A DNA stretch of 64,000 nt from Pseudomonas putida (GTDB taxonomy: Bacteria > Pseudomonadota > Gammaproteobacteria > Pseudomonadales > Pseudomonadaceae): positions 496,001-560,000 of the forward strand of contig CP163498.1 of assembly GCA_041071465.1 (NCBI GenBank), given 5' to 3'. A model generated the notes under the pieces. That model saw nothing but the letters and a program-made list of their open reading frames with translations, searched no databases and was not told the DNA's origin. The position numbers and the translations under genes were made by a program. Positions within the stretch are counted from its first letter, which is position 1, and each line of letters opens with the position of its first letter. This document shows positions 46,742-55,948 of this stretch, piece by piece.

Positions 46742-47899
46742 ATGCCGGAAACCGTCTATCACCGCCCAGCGCTAGCATCGCGGCTGTCGAAATTGATCAT
46801 GCAAGTTGCCGTGGGCAGTGCAGCAAGCTCGGGGGTGTTTCTGGCGGCCCCCAGGCGTACCGGTAAATCCACCTTTGCACGCGAAGACCTTCGACCCGCT
46901 CTCGAAGCTGCGCAGGCAATCGTGCTGTACGCCGACCTCTGGAAAGACCTGACCAAAGACCCAGGCCAAGTCATCGTGGAAACCGTGCGTGAGGCGCTCG
47001 GGCGTAACGAAGGCTTCATTACGCGGCTGGCAAAGTCCACTGGCATGGAGAAGGTAACCGTAGGTGGCCTGAATTTCAGCGTGGACAAGATCGGGCTGGG
47101 GCAAGATGTCGATCTCACCAGTGCGCTGGTCGCGCTCTCCGACGAATCACGCAAGATCATCGTGCTGATCATCGACGAGGCGCAACATGCAATCACGACC
47201 GACCAGGGAATAGCAGCCTTGTTCGCCCTCAAAGCGGCCCGGGACGAACTCAACAGCTCGAAGCACCATGGGTTGCGCATCGTTTGCACGGGCTCGAACC
47301 GGGACAAACTGGCCATGCTGCGCAATAGCAAAGATCAGGCGTTCTTCGGCGCTGCGATGGTGCAGTTCCCAACGCTGGATCAGGACTTCATCGACTGGCT
47401 TTGCGCCAACATCGATCTCCCCTGCGCACTCGACCCGGTAGAGGTGTTCCAACTGTTCAAAGAAAGCGGCTACCGCCCTGAGTTACTGGGCGCGGCAGCA
47501 GATGAAATACGCTTCGACTTCAGCATCGAGCCCGAAGCCGTACCGGCACGGTTCCGAGAGCTTGTTCAGGCGCAAGCCAATGACCTTAACGCGAACCTGA
47601 AAAAGGTGATCCACAGCCTCACTCCGATTCAATCCGCCGTTCTACGCGTCATGTGCGTAAAGGGTAATGAATACGCACCGTTTGAGGCCCCAACCCTGGC
47701 ACTGTACGCCAAAGCGATGGAACGGGCGGGTGTGCAGGAAAGCGAAATCAAGGCCGAGGTGCCGGGGGTTCAGCAAGCGCTCATCGCCTTGCAGGACAAG
47801 CATCTGGTGTGGAGGGCATCACGGGGCGTATACGCGGTAGATGAGCAGGTAATCGTCGATCTGGTCCGCGCTGATGGCTTGCTGGAAGGGCTTGGCTGA
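46742..47899 (+). CDS. orphan AAA-type ATPase with probable C-terminal DNA-binding part
   Basis: Protein of 385 residues, not recognised as any named family member. Walker A reads APRRTGKST (residues 36-44; first Gly replaced by Ala), Walker B IIVLIIDEAQ (about 141), and a sensor-like segment IVCTGSNRDKL (about 180). The C-terminal third (LTPIQSAVLRVMCVKG, then VQQALIALQDKHLVWRASRG) looks like a winged helix, as in COG1672-type ATPases. It is a single gene between a terminator and a hairpin, with GGGAGG before the ATG. The repeat array directly upstream could be its own operator. Function unknown; self-regulating regulator, mobile-element remnant or defence protein are all possible. Confidence 0.8.
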   Translation: MPETVYHRPALASRLSKLIMQVAVGSAASSGVFLAAPRRTGKSTFAREDLRPALEAAQAIVLYADLWKDLTKDPGQVIVETVREALGRNEGFITRLAKSTGMEKVTVGGLNFSVDKIGLGQDVDLTSALVALSDESRKIIVLIIDEAQHAITTDQGIAALFALKAARDELNSSKHHGLRIVCTGSNRDKLAMLRNSKDQAFFGAAMVQFPTLDQDFIDWLCANIDLPCALDPVEVFQLFKESGYRPELLGAAADEIRFDFSIEPEAVPARFRELVQAQANDLNANLKKVIHSLTPIQSAVLRVMCVKGNEYAPFEAPTLALYAKAMERAGVQESEIKAEVPGVQQALIALQDKHLVWRASRGVYAVDEQVIVDLVRADGLLEGLG

Positions 47900-47910
47900 A
47901 GGTTCCTGTA

Positions 47911-47942
47911 CGTAGAGCGCCCCATCAATCTGGCGCTCTACG
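47911..47942. terminator. bidirectional hairpin after the ATPase gene
   Basis: Perfect 10-bp stem CGTAGAGCGC / GCGCTCTACG with a 12-base loop, between the convergent ATPase and lpxO-like genes. Confidence 0.6.
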
Positions 47943-47952
47943 CAGGCCGCAA

Positions 47953-48888
47953 TCAGAACAACCAGCGGTACAGTGCGTAAGCCACCACCACCGCCAGCAC
48001 CGGCCGCAGCACGCGGTAGGCCTTGGGGTTGGCGCGCTTGAACTGCTTCACGTGGCTGCTGATCTTGTTGCTGAAGCGCTTGCTCCAGGCATACGCCTGG
48101 TTGATCCCACCCACGCGCTCGTCGTCGGTGTTCTGCGGCGCGGTGGCACGGCCGAGGAAGGCACTGACCTGGCGGTTGATGCGGGTCATCAGCGGGCTGC
48201 TCAGTGGGCGCTCGATGTCGCAGAACAGGATCACCCGCGTAACGTCAGTTTCGTTCTTGACCCAGTGCACGTACGTTTCGTCGAACATCACGTCTTCGCC
48301 ATCACGCCAGGCGTATTCCTGGCCATCCACGTAAATGCGGCAGGCGTCGGAGTTGGGCGTGGACAGGCCCAGGTGGTAGCGCAGCGAGCCTGCGAATGGG
48401 TCGCGGTGCGGGTTCAGGTGGCTGCCGCCGGGCAGCAGGGCGAACATCGCGCCTTTGACGTTGGGGATGCTGCTGACCAGCTCGACCGTGCGCGGGCACA
48501 AAGCTTCGGCCGACGGCAGGGGTTTGTCGTACCACTTCAGGTAAAAGCGCTTCCAGCCCTTCTTGAAGAACGAGCCAAAGCCTGCGTCGTTGTCCTTTTC
48601 GGCGGCGCGGATATAGCCCTCGTCGAACAGGCGCATGGCCTCTTCGCGGATCTCCTGCCAGTTGTCTTTCAGCACGTCCAGTTCTGGGAAGCGCTGGCGG
48701 TCCAGGTAGGGTTTGGACGGCACGCCGGAAAACAGGTACATCAACGCGTTGTAGGGGGCGAACAACGCCGAATGGTTGACGAACTGGCGCAACACCGGCA
48801 GGCGGGCCTTGCCGCGCAGGTGCACGAACAGCACGCTGCCGAAAAACACCAGCAAGACACCCGCCTTGGCTGCAAAGGAAAAGGTCAT
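47953..48888 (-). CDS. lpxO: LpxO-like aspartyl/asparaginyl beta-hydroxylase family protein
   Basis: Membrane-bound Fe(II)/2-oxoglutarate oxygenase; LpxO hydroxylates the secondary acyl chain of lipid A. The 311-residue protein has an N-terminal membrane segment (AAKAGVLLVFFGSVLFVHL), the metal-binding HRDPF after GGSHLNP, the family run RIYVDGQEYAWRDGEDVMFD, and the second His in ETYVHWVKN. A C-terminal membrane segment (VLAVVVAYALYRWLF) closes it. The ATG at 48888 has AGGAG upstream. A paralogue acting on another substrate cannot be excluded. Confidence 0.85.
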   Translation of the reverse strand: MTFSFAAKAGVLLVFFGSVLFVHLRGKARLPVLRQFVNHSALFAPYNALMYLFSGVPSKPYLDRQRFPELDVLKDNWQEIREEAMRLFDEGYIRAAEKDNDAGFGSFFKKGWKRFYLKWYDKPLPSAEALCPRTVELVSSIPNVKGAMFALLPGGSHLNPHRDPFAGSLRYHLGLSTPNSDACRIYVDGQEYAWRDGEDVMFDETYVHWVKNETDVTRVILFCDIERPLSSPLMTRINRQVSAFLGRATAPQNTDDERVGGINQAYAWSKRFSNKISSHVKQFKRANPKAYRVLRPVLAVVVAYALYRWLF

Positions 48889-48959
48889 GCTTTCACTCCT
48901 TGGGGAAGAGCCAGGGCTGCGCGGCCTGCTCTCCAAAAAATCATCCTGCCATCATAAAC

Positions 48960-48996
48960 CGATCCCGCCGAGGTAAAAACAACCCGGGCGGGATCG
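48960..48996 (-). terminator. hairpin after cysK
   Basis: Stem CGATCCCGCC / GGCGGGATCG with a 17-base loop, 65 bases beyond the cysK stop on the minus strand. It also overlaps the upstream region of the lpxO-like gene. Confidence 0.45.
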
Positions 48997-49061
48997 CATT
49001 GATGAAGATTTTGCAATAAACCAGGCCGCCCAACCTTGCGCCGGATCAGCGGCAACGCCGA

Positions 49062-50036
49062 TTATTGCTGGTTTTCCTGCTCGCTGAACAGGTCGCTGAA
49101 CAGCATGCTCGACAGGTAACGCTCGCCCGAATCGGGCAGGATTACGACGATGGTCTTACCTTGCATTTCCGGCTTTTCGGCCAGGCGCACGGCCGCCGCC
49201 ATGGCCGCACCGCAAGAAATGCCGCACAGGATGCCCTCTTCCTGCATCAGGCGAATGGCCATGGCCTTGGACTCTTCGTCGGTCACCGTCGCCACTTGGT
49301 CGACGATCGACAAGTCGAGGTTTTTCGGCACGAAACCGGCGCCAATGCCCTGGATTTTGTGCGGGCTGGGCTTGAGTTCTTCGCCGGCCAGGGTCTGGGT
49401 AATCAGCGGCGACGAAACGGGTTCCACGGCCACCGAGAGGATCGCCTTGCCCTGGGTGTGCTTGATGTAGCGCGATACACCGGTGATGGTGCCACCGGTA
49501 CCCACGCCCGCCACCAGCACGTCAACCGCACCGTCGGTATCGTTCCAGATCTCCGGTCCTGTGGTCTTTTCGTGGATGGCCGGGTTGGCCGGGTTTTCGA
49601 ACTGGCCCGGCAGGAAGTACTGGGCGGGGTCGGAGGCGACGATTTCGTTGGCCTTCTCGATGGCGCCCTTCATGCCCTTGGCCGGGTCGGTCAGCACCAG
49701 TTCGGCGCCCAGCGCCTTCAGCACCTTGCGGCGCTCCAGGCTCATCGAAGCGGGCATGGTCAGCATCAGCTTGTAGCCACGGGCAGCGGCAACGAAGGCC
49801 AGGCCGATACCGGTGTTGCCCGAGGTAGGCTCGACGATGGTCATGCCCGGCTTGAGCTTGCCGCTGCTCTCGGCGTCCCAGACCATGTTCGCGCCGATGC
49901 GGCATTTGACCGAATAACCTGGGTTGCGCCCTTCGATCTTGGCAAGGATGGTCACACCGCGAGGGGCGATGCGGTTGATCTGCACCAACGGCGTGTTGCC
50001 GATGGAATGGGCGTTGTCTGCAAAGATACGGCTCAT
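49062..50036 (-). CDS. cysK: cysteine synthase A
   Basis: O-acetylserine sulfhydrylase, the last step of cysteine synthesis, PLP-dependent and cytoplasmic. The 324-residue protein starts [20 protein letters not shown]. The PLP lysine lies in [14 protein letters not shown], the substrate loop [13 protein letters not shown] is intact, the phosphate-binding loop [15 protein letters not shown] is present, and the end has [13 protein letters not shown] chose the ATG at 50036; an in-frame ATG at 50054 adds six residues. The gene is transcribed alone. Confidence 0.96.
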   Translation of the reverse strand: MSRIFADNAHSIGNTPLVQINRIAPRGVTILAKIEGRNPGYSVKCRIGANMVWDAESSGKLKPGMTIVEPTSGNTGIGLAFVAAARGYKLMLTMPASMSLERRKVLKALGAELVLTDPAKGMKGAIEKANEIVASDPAQYFLPGQFENPANPAIHEKTTGPEIWNDTDGAVDVLVAGVGTGGTITGVSRYIKHTQGKAILSVAVEPVSSPLITQTLAGEELKPSPHKIQGIGAGFVPKNLDLSIVDQVATVTDEESKAMAIRLMQEEGILCGISCGAAMAAAVRLAEKPEMQGKTIVVILPDSGERYLSSMLFSDLFSEQENQQ

Positions 50037-50171
50037 GGCAGGGGTCCTTGGCATGAAAAAAAAGCAGGGAAAGACCTCAAGGGTAAGCCCCGGCCGATGG
50101 CCCGTAAAGCCTGTTCGAACTCAGCGGGGCGCGTCGCGGTCAACCGCACATCCTGCCTTGGAGACGCTCCG

Positions 50172-51245
50172 ATGAGAGCCCGTTATCGCTGGCCGCTGTT
50201 GGGCCTGGGCAGCCTGATCGTGCTGCTGGTTGCCCTGCACCTGGCCCTGCCCTACCTGGTGCGCGACTACCTGAACGACAAACTGGCCGACATGGGTGAC
50301 TACCGCGGCCAGGTAGCCGATGTGGACCTGGCCTGGTGGCGCGGCGCATACCAGATCAATGGCCTGAAAATCGTCAAGACCAGCGGCAAGGTGCCGGTAC
50401 CGTTTCTCGACGCGCCGCTGATCGACCTTTCGGTGAGTTGGCGTTCGCTGTGGTACGACAAAGCGGTGGTGGCCGAAGTGACCTTCGTGCGCCCCGAGCT
50501 GAATTTCGTCGACGGTGGCAGCAAACAGGCATCGCAGACGGGCCGGGGCACCGACTGGCGCCAGCAGCTGGAAAAACTGCTGCCCATCACCCTCAACGAA
50601 GTGCGAATCGACAACGGCGTGCTGACCTTCCGCAACTTCAACTCCAAACCACCGGTCGACCTCAAGGCCACACAACTGAACGCCAACATCCGCAACCTGA
50701 CCAATGTTCGCGACAAAAAAGGCCGTCGCGATGCGAGTTTCGAAGGTACGGCGCTCATCGCGGGCGATGCGAAGGTAGAAAGCCGTGCCACCTTCGACCC
50801 GTTCAGTGATTTCGATGACTTCAAATTCAGGCTTCGCGCTACCGGCATCGAACTGCGCAAACTGAATGATTTTGCCAGCGCCTATGGCAAGTTCGACTTC
50901 AATGCCGGGCATGGTGACGTGGTGATCGAGGCCCAGGCGGAAAACGGCCGGCTAAATGGCTATATAAAGCCGCTGCTGCGCGATGTCGACGTGTTCGACT
51001 GGCAACAGGACGTCGAAAAAAAGGACAAGGGCTTCTTCCGCTCGGTGTGGGAGGCCTTGGTGGGTGCGACCGAGACGGTCCTGAAGAACCAGCCGAAAAA
51101 CCAGTTCGCCACCCGCGTGGAACTCAGTGGCAGCGTGCACAAGCAGGATATCAGCGCCTTCGAGGCGTTCTTGCAGATCCTGCGCAACGGGTTTATCCAG
51201 GCGTTCAATGCCCGGTATGAGCGGGGGGCGCCGGATGCCGACTGA
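50172..51245 (+). CDS. DUF748 (AsmA-like) envelope protein
   Basis: Protein of 357 residues anchored by one N-terminal membrane segment (LLGLGSLIVLLVALHLALP), with the rest predicted periplasmic. Repeating beta-rich stretches such as ADVDLAWWRGAYQINGLKIV, LNEVRIDNGVLTFRNF and VVIEAQAENGRLNGYIKPL are typical of DUF748/AsmA proteins. Relatives are linked to envelope lipid or outer-membrane homeostasis; a precise role is unknown. It is divergent from cysK and monocistronic. Confidence 0.8.
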   Translation: MRARYRWPLLGLGSLIVLLVALHLALPYLVRDYLNDKLADMGDYRGQVADVDLAWWRGAYQINGLKIVKTSGKVPVPFLDAPLIDLSVSWRSLWYDKAVVAEVTFVRPELNFVDGGSKQASQTGRGTDWRQQLEKLLPITLNEVRIDNGVLTFRNFNSKPPVDLKATQLNANIRNLTNVRDKKGRRDASFEGTALIAGDAKVESRATFDPFSDFDDFKFRLRATGIELRKLNDFASAYGKFDFNAGHGDVVIEAQAENGRLNGYIKPLLRDVDVFDWQQDVEKKDKGFFRSVWEALVGATETVLKNQPKNQFATRVELSGSVHKQDISAFEAFLQILRNGFIQAFNARYERGAPDAD

Positions 51246-51341
51246 GTCGGCGTGACGGGGCATTCAGGGACTGAATACCCGGTCTGCGTTTTCAGTTGCC
51301 TAACCCCGCGTTATAGTCGGTGACAAATAAATTCATGTGTT

Positions 51342-51454
51342 GCCTGTACCGGCCTCTTCGCGGGTAAACCCGCTCCTGCACAGGACCGCGCAGCCCTCAA
51401 GCTTGCGCCGTTCTGTGTAGGAGCGGGTTTACCCGCGAAGAGGCCTGTACAGGC
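51342..51454. repeat. pair of inverted P. putida-type REP elements
   Basis: GCCTGTACCGGCCTCTTCGC and following bases (51342-51384) are mirrored by the inverse copy at 51414-51454, ending GCGAAGAGGCCTGTACAGGC. Each arm contains its own small hairpin GCGGGT-AA-ACCCGC. The element lies between the DUF748 and moxR genes and its right end is 20 bases before the moxR ATG. Such dispersed 35-bp-type repeats are characteristic of P. putida. Confidence 0.88.
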
Positions 51455-51474
51455 TTACAACAGAGGACAAACCG

Positions 51475-52320
51475 ATGAAGTTCGAAGGCACCCGCGACTA
51501 CGTCGCCACAGACGACCTGAAACTGGCGGTAAATGCGGCTATCACCCTCGAACGCCCGCTGCTGGTCAAGGGTGAACCGGGCACCGGCAAGACCATGCTC
51601 GCCGAGCAGTTGGCCGCCTCGTTCGGCGCTCGCCTGATCACCTGGCACATCAAGTCCACCACCAAGGCCCACCAAGGGCTGTACGAGTACGACGCAGTCA
51701 GCCGCCTGCGCGATTCGCAGTTGGGCGTGGACAAGGTGCACGATGTGCGCAATTACCTGAAAAAGGGCAAGCTGTGGGAGGCCTTCGAGGCCGAAGAGCG
51801 GGTGATTCTGCTGATCGACGAAATCGACAAGGCCGACATCGAGTTCCCCAACGACCTGCTGCAAGAACTCGACAAGATGGAGTTCTACGTCTACGAAATC
51901 GACGAGACCATCAAGGCCAAGCAACGCCCGATCATCATCATTACCTCGAACAACGAAAAAGAGCTGCCGGACGCTTTCCTGCGCCGCTGCTTCTTCCACT
52001 ACATTGCCTTCCCCGACCGCACCACCTTGCAGCAGATCGTCGACGTGCATTACCCGAACATCAGCCAGTCGCTGGTCAGTGAGGCGCTGGATGTGTTCTT
52101 CGACGTACGCAAAGTGCCGGGCCTGAAGAAAAAGCCGTCCACCTCCGAGCTGGTCGACTGGCTCAAGTTGCTGATGGCCGACAATATCGGTGAAGCGGTG
52201 TTGCGCGAACGCGACCCGACCAAGGCCATTCCGCCGCTGGCCGGTGCGCTGGTGAAGAACGAGCAGGACGTGCAACTGCTCGAGCGCCTGGCCTTCATGA
52301 GCCGGCGCGGCAACCGCTGA
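51475..52320 (+). CDS. MoxR-family AAA+ ATPase
   Basis: Cytoplasmic AAA+ chaperone-like ATPase of 281 residues that usually works with a von Willebrand A protein, here the next gene 13 bases on. Walker A is KGEPGTGKTMLAEQLA, Walker B VILLIDEIDKADIEFPNDLL, sensor 1 IIIITSNNEKELPDAFLRRC with the arginine finger nearby, and a C-terminal helical lid ends ERLAFMSRRGNR. The pair resembles CoxD/CoxE-type metal-cofactor maturation pairs, but no target enzyme is near. Confidence 0.92.
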   Translation: MKFEGTRDYVATDDLKLAVNAAITLERPLLVKGEPGTGKTMLAEQLAASFGARLITWHIKSTTKAHQGLYEYDAVSRLRDSQLGVDKVHDVRNYLKKGKLWEAFEAEERVILLIDEIDKADIEFPNDLLQELDKMEFYVYEIDETIKAKQRPIIIITSNNEKELPDAFLRRCFFHYIAFPDRTTLQQIVDVHYPNISQSLVSEALDVFFDVRKVPGLKKKPSTSELVDWLKLLMADNIGEAVLRERDPTKAIPPLAGALVKNEQDVQLLERLAFMSRRGNR

Positions 52321-52333
52321 CAGGAGCCGGGCC

Positions 52334-53511
52334 ATGCTGCTCAACCTGTTCAATGAAATGCGTGCGGCCAAGGTGCCGGTATCGGTACGCGAGTTGCTGG
52401 ACCTGCATCAGGCCCTGCAAAAGCACGTGGTGTTCGCCGACATGGACGAATTCTACTACCTCGCCCGCGCCATCCTGGTGAAGGACGAACGCCATTTCGA
52501 CAAGTTCGACCGGGCCTTTGCCGCCTACTTCAAAGGCCTGGAAAACCTCGACCGGCATATCGAGGCACTGATCCCCGAAGACTGGCTGCGCAAGGAGTTC
52601 GAGCGCTCGCTGAGCGAGGAGGAACGCGCGCAGATCCAGTCGCTGGGCGGCCTGGACAAGCTGATCGAGGCATTCAAGAAACGCCTTGAAGAGCAAAAGG
52701 AACGCCACGCTGGCGGCAACAAGTGGATCGGTACCGGCGGCACCAGCCCGTTCGGCTCGGCGGTTTCAACCCCGAAGGCATTCGCGTTGGCGAGGCCGGT
52801 AAACGCCAAGGCAAAGCGGTAAAGGTGTGGGACCAGCGCGAGTACAAGAACCTCGACGATCAGGTGGAACTGGGCACACGCAACATCAAGCTGGCCCTGC
52901 GCCGGCTGCGCAAGTTCGCCCGTGAAGGCGCCGCCGAAGAGCTGGACATCGACGGCACCATCGACCACACCGCGCGTGACGCAGGGTTGCTGAACATCCA
53001 GATGCGCCCGGAACGGCGCAACACCGTCAAGCTGCTGTTGCTGTTCGATATCGGCGGCTCGATGGACGCCCACATCAAGGTCTGCGAAGAGCTGTTCTCA
53101 GCCTGTAAAACCGAGTTCAAGCACCTGGAGTACTACTACTTCCACAACTTCCTCTACGAGTCGGTGTGGAAGAACAACCTGCGCCGCACCTCGGAGCGGT
53201 ATTCCACCTTCGACCTGCTGCACAAGTATGGCGACGACTACAAAGTGATTTTCGTCGGCGACGCGGCCATGGCGCCCTACGAAATCACCCAGCCAGGTGG
53301 CAGCGTGGAGCACTGGAACGAAGAGGCCGGGTACGTGTGGATGCAGCGGTTCATGGAGAAATTCAGGAAGATCATCTGGATCAACCCGTATCCGAAGCAA
53401 GCTTGGGATTACACGGCTTCGACCCATCTGGTGAGGGACTTGATCGAGGACAAGATGTACCCGTTGACCTTGCAGGGGTTGGAGGAAGGGATGCGGTATC
53501 TGTCCAAGTGA
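52334..53511 (+). CDS. VWA-domain protein, CoxE-like, frameshifted
   Basis: Partner of the MoxR ATPase. The composite has 392 residues. The N-terminal half (MLLNLFNEMRAAKVPVSVRE) is the CoxE-type part; the VWA domain has a variant metal site DIGGSMDAH, then VIFVGDAAMAPYEI. The first frame ends at 52822 with an implausible Ala/Lys tail. Adding one G to the GG near 52759 gives GTSPFGSGGFNPEGIRVG and leads into the second frame, which ends at 53511. I take it as one gene with a sequence error. Confidence 0.87.
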
Positions 53512-53525
53512 TGCAGCCTTTATGG

Positions 53526-53554
53526 GCCCTTTCGCGGGTTTACCGCGAAAGGGC
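53526..53554. terminator. hairpin between VWA gene and pxpC
   Basis: Perfect 12-bp stem GCCCTTTCGCGG / CCGCGAAAGGGC with a 5-base loop, between convergent genes. Confidence 0.7.
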
Positions 53555-53562
53555 TGGCAGCC

Positions 53563-54480
53563 TCACCGCCAACGGTCCAGGTAAACCTGGTGCTCCCGCC
53601 AAGCCTCGTCCTGCACCACCGCCTTGAACCGCACCACCGCCCCTGGCATGCACTGCGCCAGCTGCGCCAGCGCCAACGGCGTCAACGCCCCCAGCCGCGG
53701 ATAACCGCCAATGGTCTGCCGGTCATTGAGCAACACGATCGGCTGCCCATCCGGCGGTACCTGCACCGCCCCCAGCGGTATCCCTTCGGAAATCATCGGT
53801 GCACCCTGATAGACCAGCTGCGGCCCCAACAGACGGATACCCATGCGGTCCGCCCGGCTGTCCAGTGTCCACTCCCGGTTGAAGGCCTCGAACAGGCTGG
53901 TACCGCTGAATTCACCGATCTGCGCGCCCATCACCAGGTCAAGTACAGGCTTTTGCGGGTACTGTGGACGCAGTGCGTGCGGCACCTCGCGCAGGGTTGC
54001 ATCGCTGCCGGTGAAACTTAATGCCTGGCCTTTAGCCAACGCGGCACCCTGGCCATCGATGCCACCCAGTTCTTCACGGACCACCGTGGCACAACTGCCC
54101 AGTACATCCTCGCCCATGAACCCACCCGGTGCCGCCAGGTATGCCCGCACACCCTGCCTGGGCTGCTTCAGGGTCAGGCGCTGCCCCTGGCCCAGGGCAA
54201 AGCTGCGCCAAGGTGCGATCGGCTGATCATCGACGCGCGCGTCCAGGTCGGCACCGGCCAGCGCCAGCACACAATCCTGTTCGGCCACCACGCAAAAGCC
54301 CCCCAGCGCCACCTCGACCACCGGTGCCGCCAACGGGTTGCCCAGCAGCCAGTTGGCCCAGTGCATCGCCACCCAGTCCAACGCGCCGCCCTGGGTTACC
54401 CCCAGATGGCGCACGCCGAAACGCCCGGCGTCCTGCAACTGACACAACGGCGTACTGGCCTCGATCTTCAACTGCGTCAT
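53563..54480 (-). CDS. pxpC: 5-oxoprolinase subunit PxpC
   Basis: Subunit of the ATP-dependent 5-oxoprolinase that opens pyroglutamate to glutamate. The 305-residue protein has the carboxyltransferase-C/D (KipA-like) fold: CQLQDAGRFGVRHLGVTQGG near the start, RAYLAAPGGFMGEDVLGS, and VQVPPDGQPIVLLNDRQTIG then YPRLGAL near the end. Its ATG overlaps the pxpB stop as ATGA, so the two are translationally coupled. Last gene of the MFS-pxpA-pxpB-pxpC operon. Confidence 0.92.
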   Translation of the reverse strand: MTQLKIEASTPLCQLQDAGRFGVRHLGVTQGGALDWVAMHWANWLLGNPLAAPVVEVALGGFCVVAEQDCVLALAGADLDARVDDQPIAPWRSFALGQGQRLTLKQPRQGVRAYLAAPGGFMGEDVLGSCATVVREELGGIDGQGAALAKGQALSFTGSDATLREVPHALRPQYPQKPVLDLVMGAQIGEFSGTSLFEAFNREWTLDSRADRMGIRLLGPQLVYQGAPMISEGIPLGAVQVPPDGQPIVLLNDRQTIGGYPRLGALTPLALAQLAQCMPGAVVRFKAVVQDEAWREHQVYLDRWR

Positions 54481-55163
54481 CCTTGCGCCTCCACATCACC
54501 GCCCAAGGCCAGGAACTCACTACGCGAAACCGGCACGAAACGCACCCGATCACCCGGTTGCAACAGGCTGTAGCCCTCACGCTCTCGGTCGAACAAGCGC
54601 ACCGGGGTACGCCCGATCAGGTTCCAGCCACCCGGCGATACCGCCGGATACGCCGCCGTCTGGCGCTCGGCAATGCCCACGCTACCCGCCGCCACCCGCT
54701 TGCGCGGGGTGCTCAGGCGTGGGCTGGCCAGGCGTTCGTCCACCAGGCCCATGAAACCGAAACCGGGGGCGAACCCCAAAGCAAAAACCGGGTAATCACG
54801 TTCGCTGTGCAAGTGAACAACCTCGGCTTCAGTCAACCCGCTACGGGCCGCCAGCACAGGCAGTTCAGGGCCGACACTGGCGTCGTACCACACCGGGATC
54901 TCATGTCGGCGCCCGCCGCCGCCGGCGTCGGGCTGCAAACCTTCCAGCGCCTGATCAATCAGTGCCCTCGCCTCGCCAGGCGGCAGGGCGAACTGCACCA
55001 TCAGCGTGGTGTAGGACGGCACCAGGTCCAGCAGATGCTCGCCGAACGCTGCACTCAAACGCTGGCTGGCTGCAAGCATCCACGGCATGTTGGCCTCGTC
55101 GATACGGTCGAACAAGCGCACCATCAGGCTGTCGATGGCCACCACTTCAATGCGCGCTTTCAT
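54477..55163 (-). CDS. pxpB: 5-oxoprolinase subunit PxpB
   Basis: KipI-like carboxyltransferase subunit of 228 residues that pairs with PxpC. Family motifs: [79 protein letters not shown] and [19 protein letters not shown]. Its start overlaps the pxpA stop as ATGA and its stop overlaps pxpC. Confidence 0.93.
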   Translation of the reverse strand: MKARIEVVAIDSLMVRLFDRIDEANMPWMLAASQRLSAAFGEHLLDLVPSYTTLMVQFALPPGEARALIDQALEGLQPDAGGGGRRHEIPVWYDASVGPELPVLAARSGLTEAEVVHLHSERDYPVFALGFAPGFGFMGLVDERLASPRLSTPRKRVAAGSVGIAERQTAAYPAVSPGGWNLIGRTPVRLFDREREGYSLLQPGDRVRFVPVSRSEFLALGGDVEAQG

Positions 55164-55939
55164 CGCGGCTCCAAGGCATCGAGGGCCTGGCGTATCTGCC
55201 GCACCGCCGCCACCGAGCTGTCGTTATCGCCATGTACGCACAGCGTGCTTGCCTGCAGGCGCAGGGCGCTACCATCGTCCGCTACCAGTGTGTCACCACG
55301 GGCCAGGCGCACGGCTTGCTCCACCACCAGCGCCGGGTCGTGATGCACCGCACCCGGCAAGCGGCGCGATACCAAGTGGCCGCTGGCGGTGTAGGCGCGG
55401 TCAGCGAACGCCTCGAACCACAGCGGTACGCCGATTTCATCGCCCAAGGCCTGGGCGGCCCGGTTGTCGGCGGTGGCCATCAACATCAGCGGCAGGGTGC
55501 TGTCGTAGGCTGCCACGGCCTCCAGCACCGTGCGCAGTTTGAGCGGGTCGGCCATCATGTCGTTGTACAGCGCACCATGGGGCTTCACGTAGGCCACGCG
55601 GCCACCCAGCACTTTGCAGATGCCGTCCAGCGCACCGATCTGGTAGTGCAGCAGGTCGCGGATTTCCTCGGGGCTGCAGGCCATGGAGCGGCGGCCGAAG
55701 CCGACCAGGTCCGGGTAGGCCGGGTGCGCACCGATGGTCACGCCGTGCTCCAACGCCAAAGCCACGGTGCGGCGCATGATGCTGGGGTCGCCAGCGTGGT
55801 AGCCGCAGGCGATATTGGCGCAATCGATATAAGGCATGACCTCGGCATCCAGGCCCATGCGCCAGCTGCCGAAACTCTCGCCCATGTCGCAATTGAGTAG
55901 CAGGCGTTCCACCACGCGGTCTCCCTTGTTGTTGTTCAT
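55160..55939 (-). CDS. pxpA: 5-oxoprolinase subunit PxpA (LamB/YcsF)
   Basis: Third 5-oxoprolinase subunit, LamB/YcsF family, about 250-259 residues. Signature stretches are [17 protein letters not shown] at the start, [48 protein letters not shown] and a C-terminal [11 protein letters not shown]. The start is uncertain: the ATG at 55939 lies after AGGTAGG, while the GTG at 55915, just before the conserved RLLLNCD, has a better GGGAG site. The gene follows the MFS transporter by nine bases. Confidence 0.93.
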   Translation of the reverse strand: MNNNKGDRVVERLLLNCDMGESFGSWRMGLDAEVMPYIDCANIACGYHAGDPSIMRRTVALALEHGVTIGAHPAYPDLVGFGRRSMACSPEEIRDLLHYQIGALDGICKVLGGRVAYVKPHGALYNDMMADPLKLRTVLEAVAAYDSTLPLMLMATADNRAAQALGDEIGVPLWFEAFADRAYTASGHLVSRRLPGAVHHDPALVVEQAVRLARGDTLVADDGSALRLQASTLCVHGDNDSSVAAVRQIRQALDALEPR

Positions 55940-55948
55940 AGGCCTACC

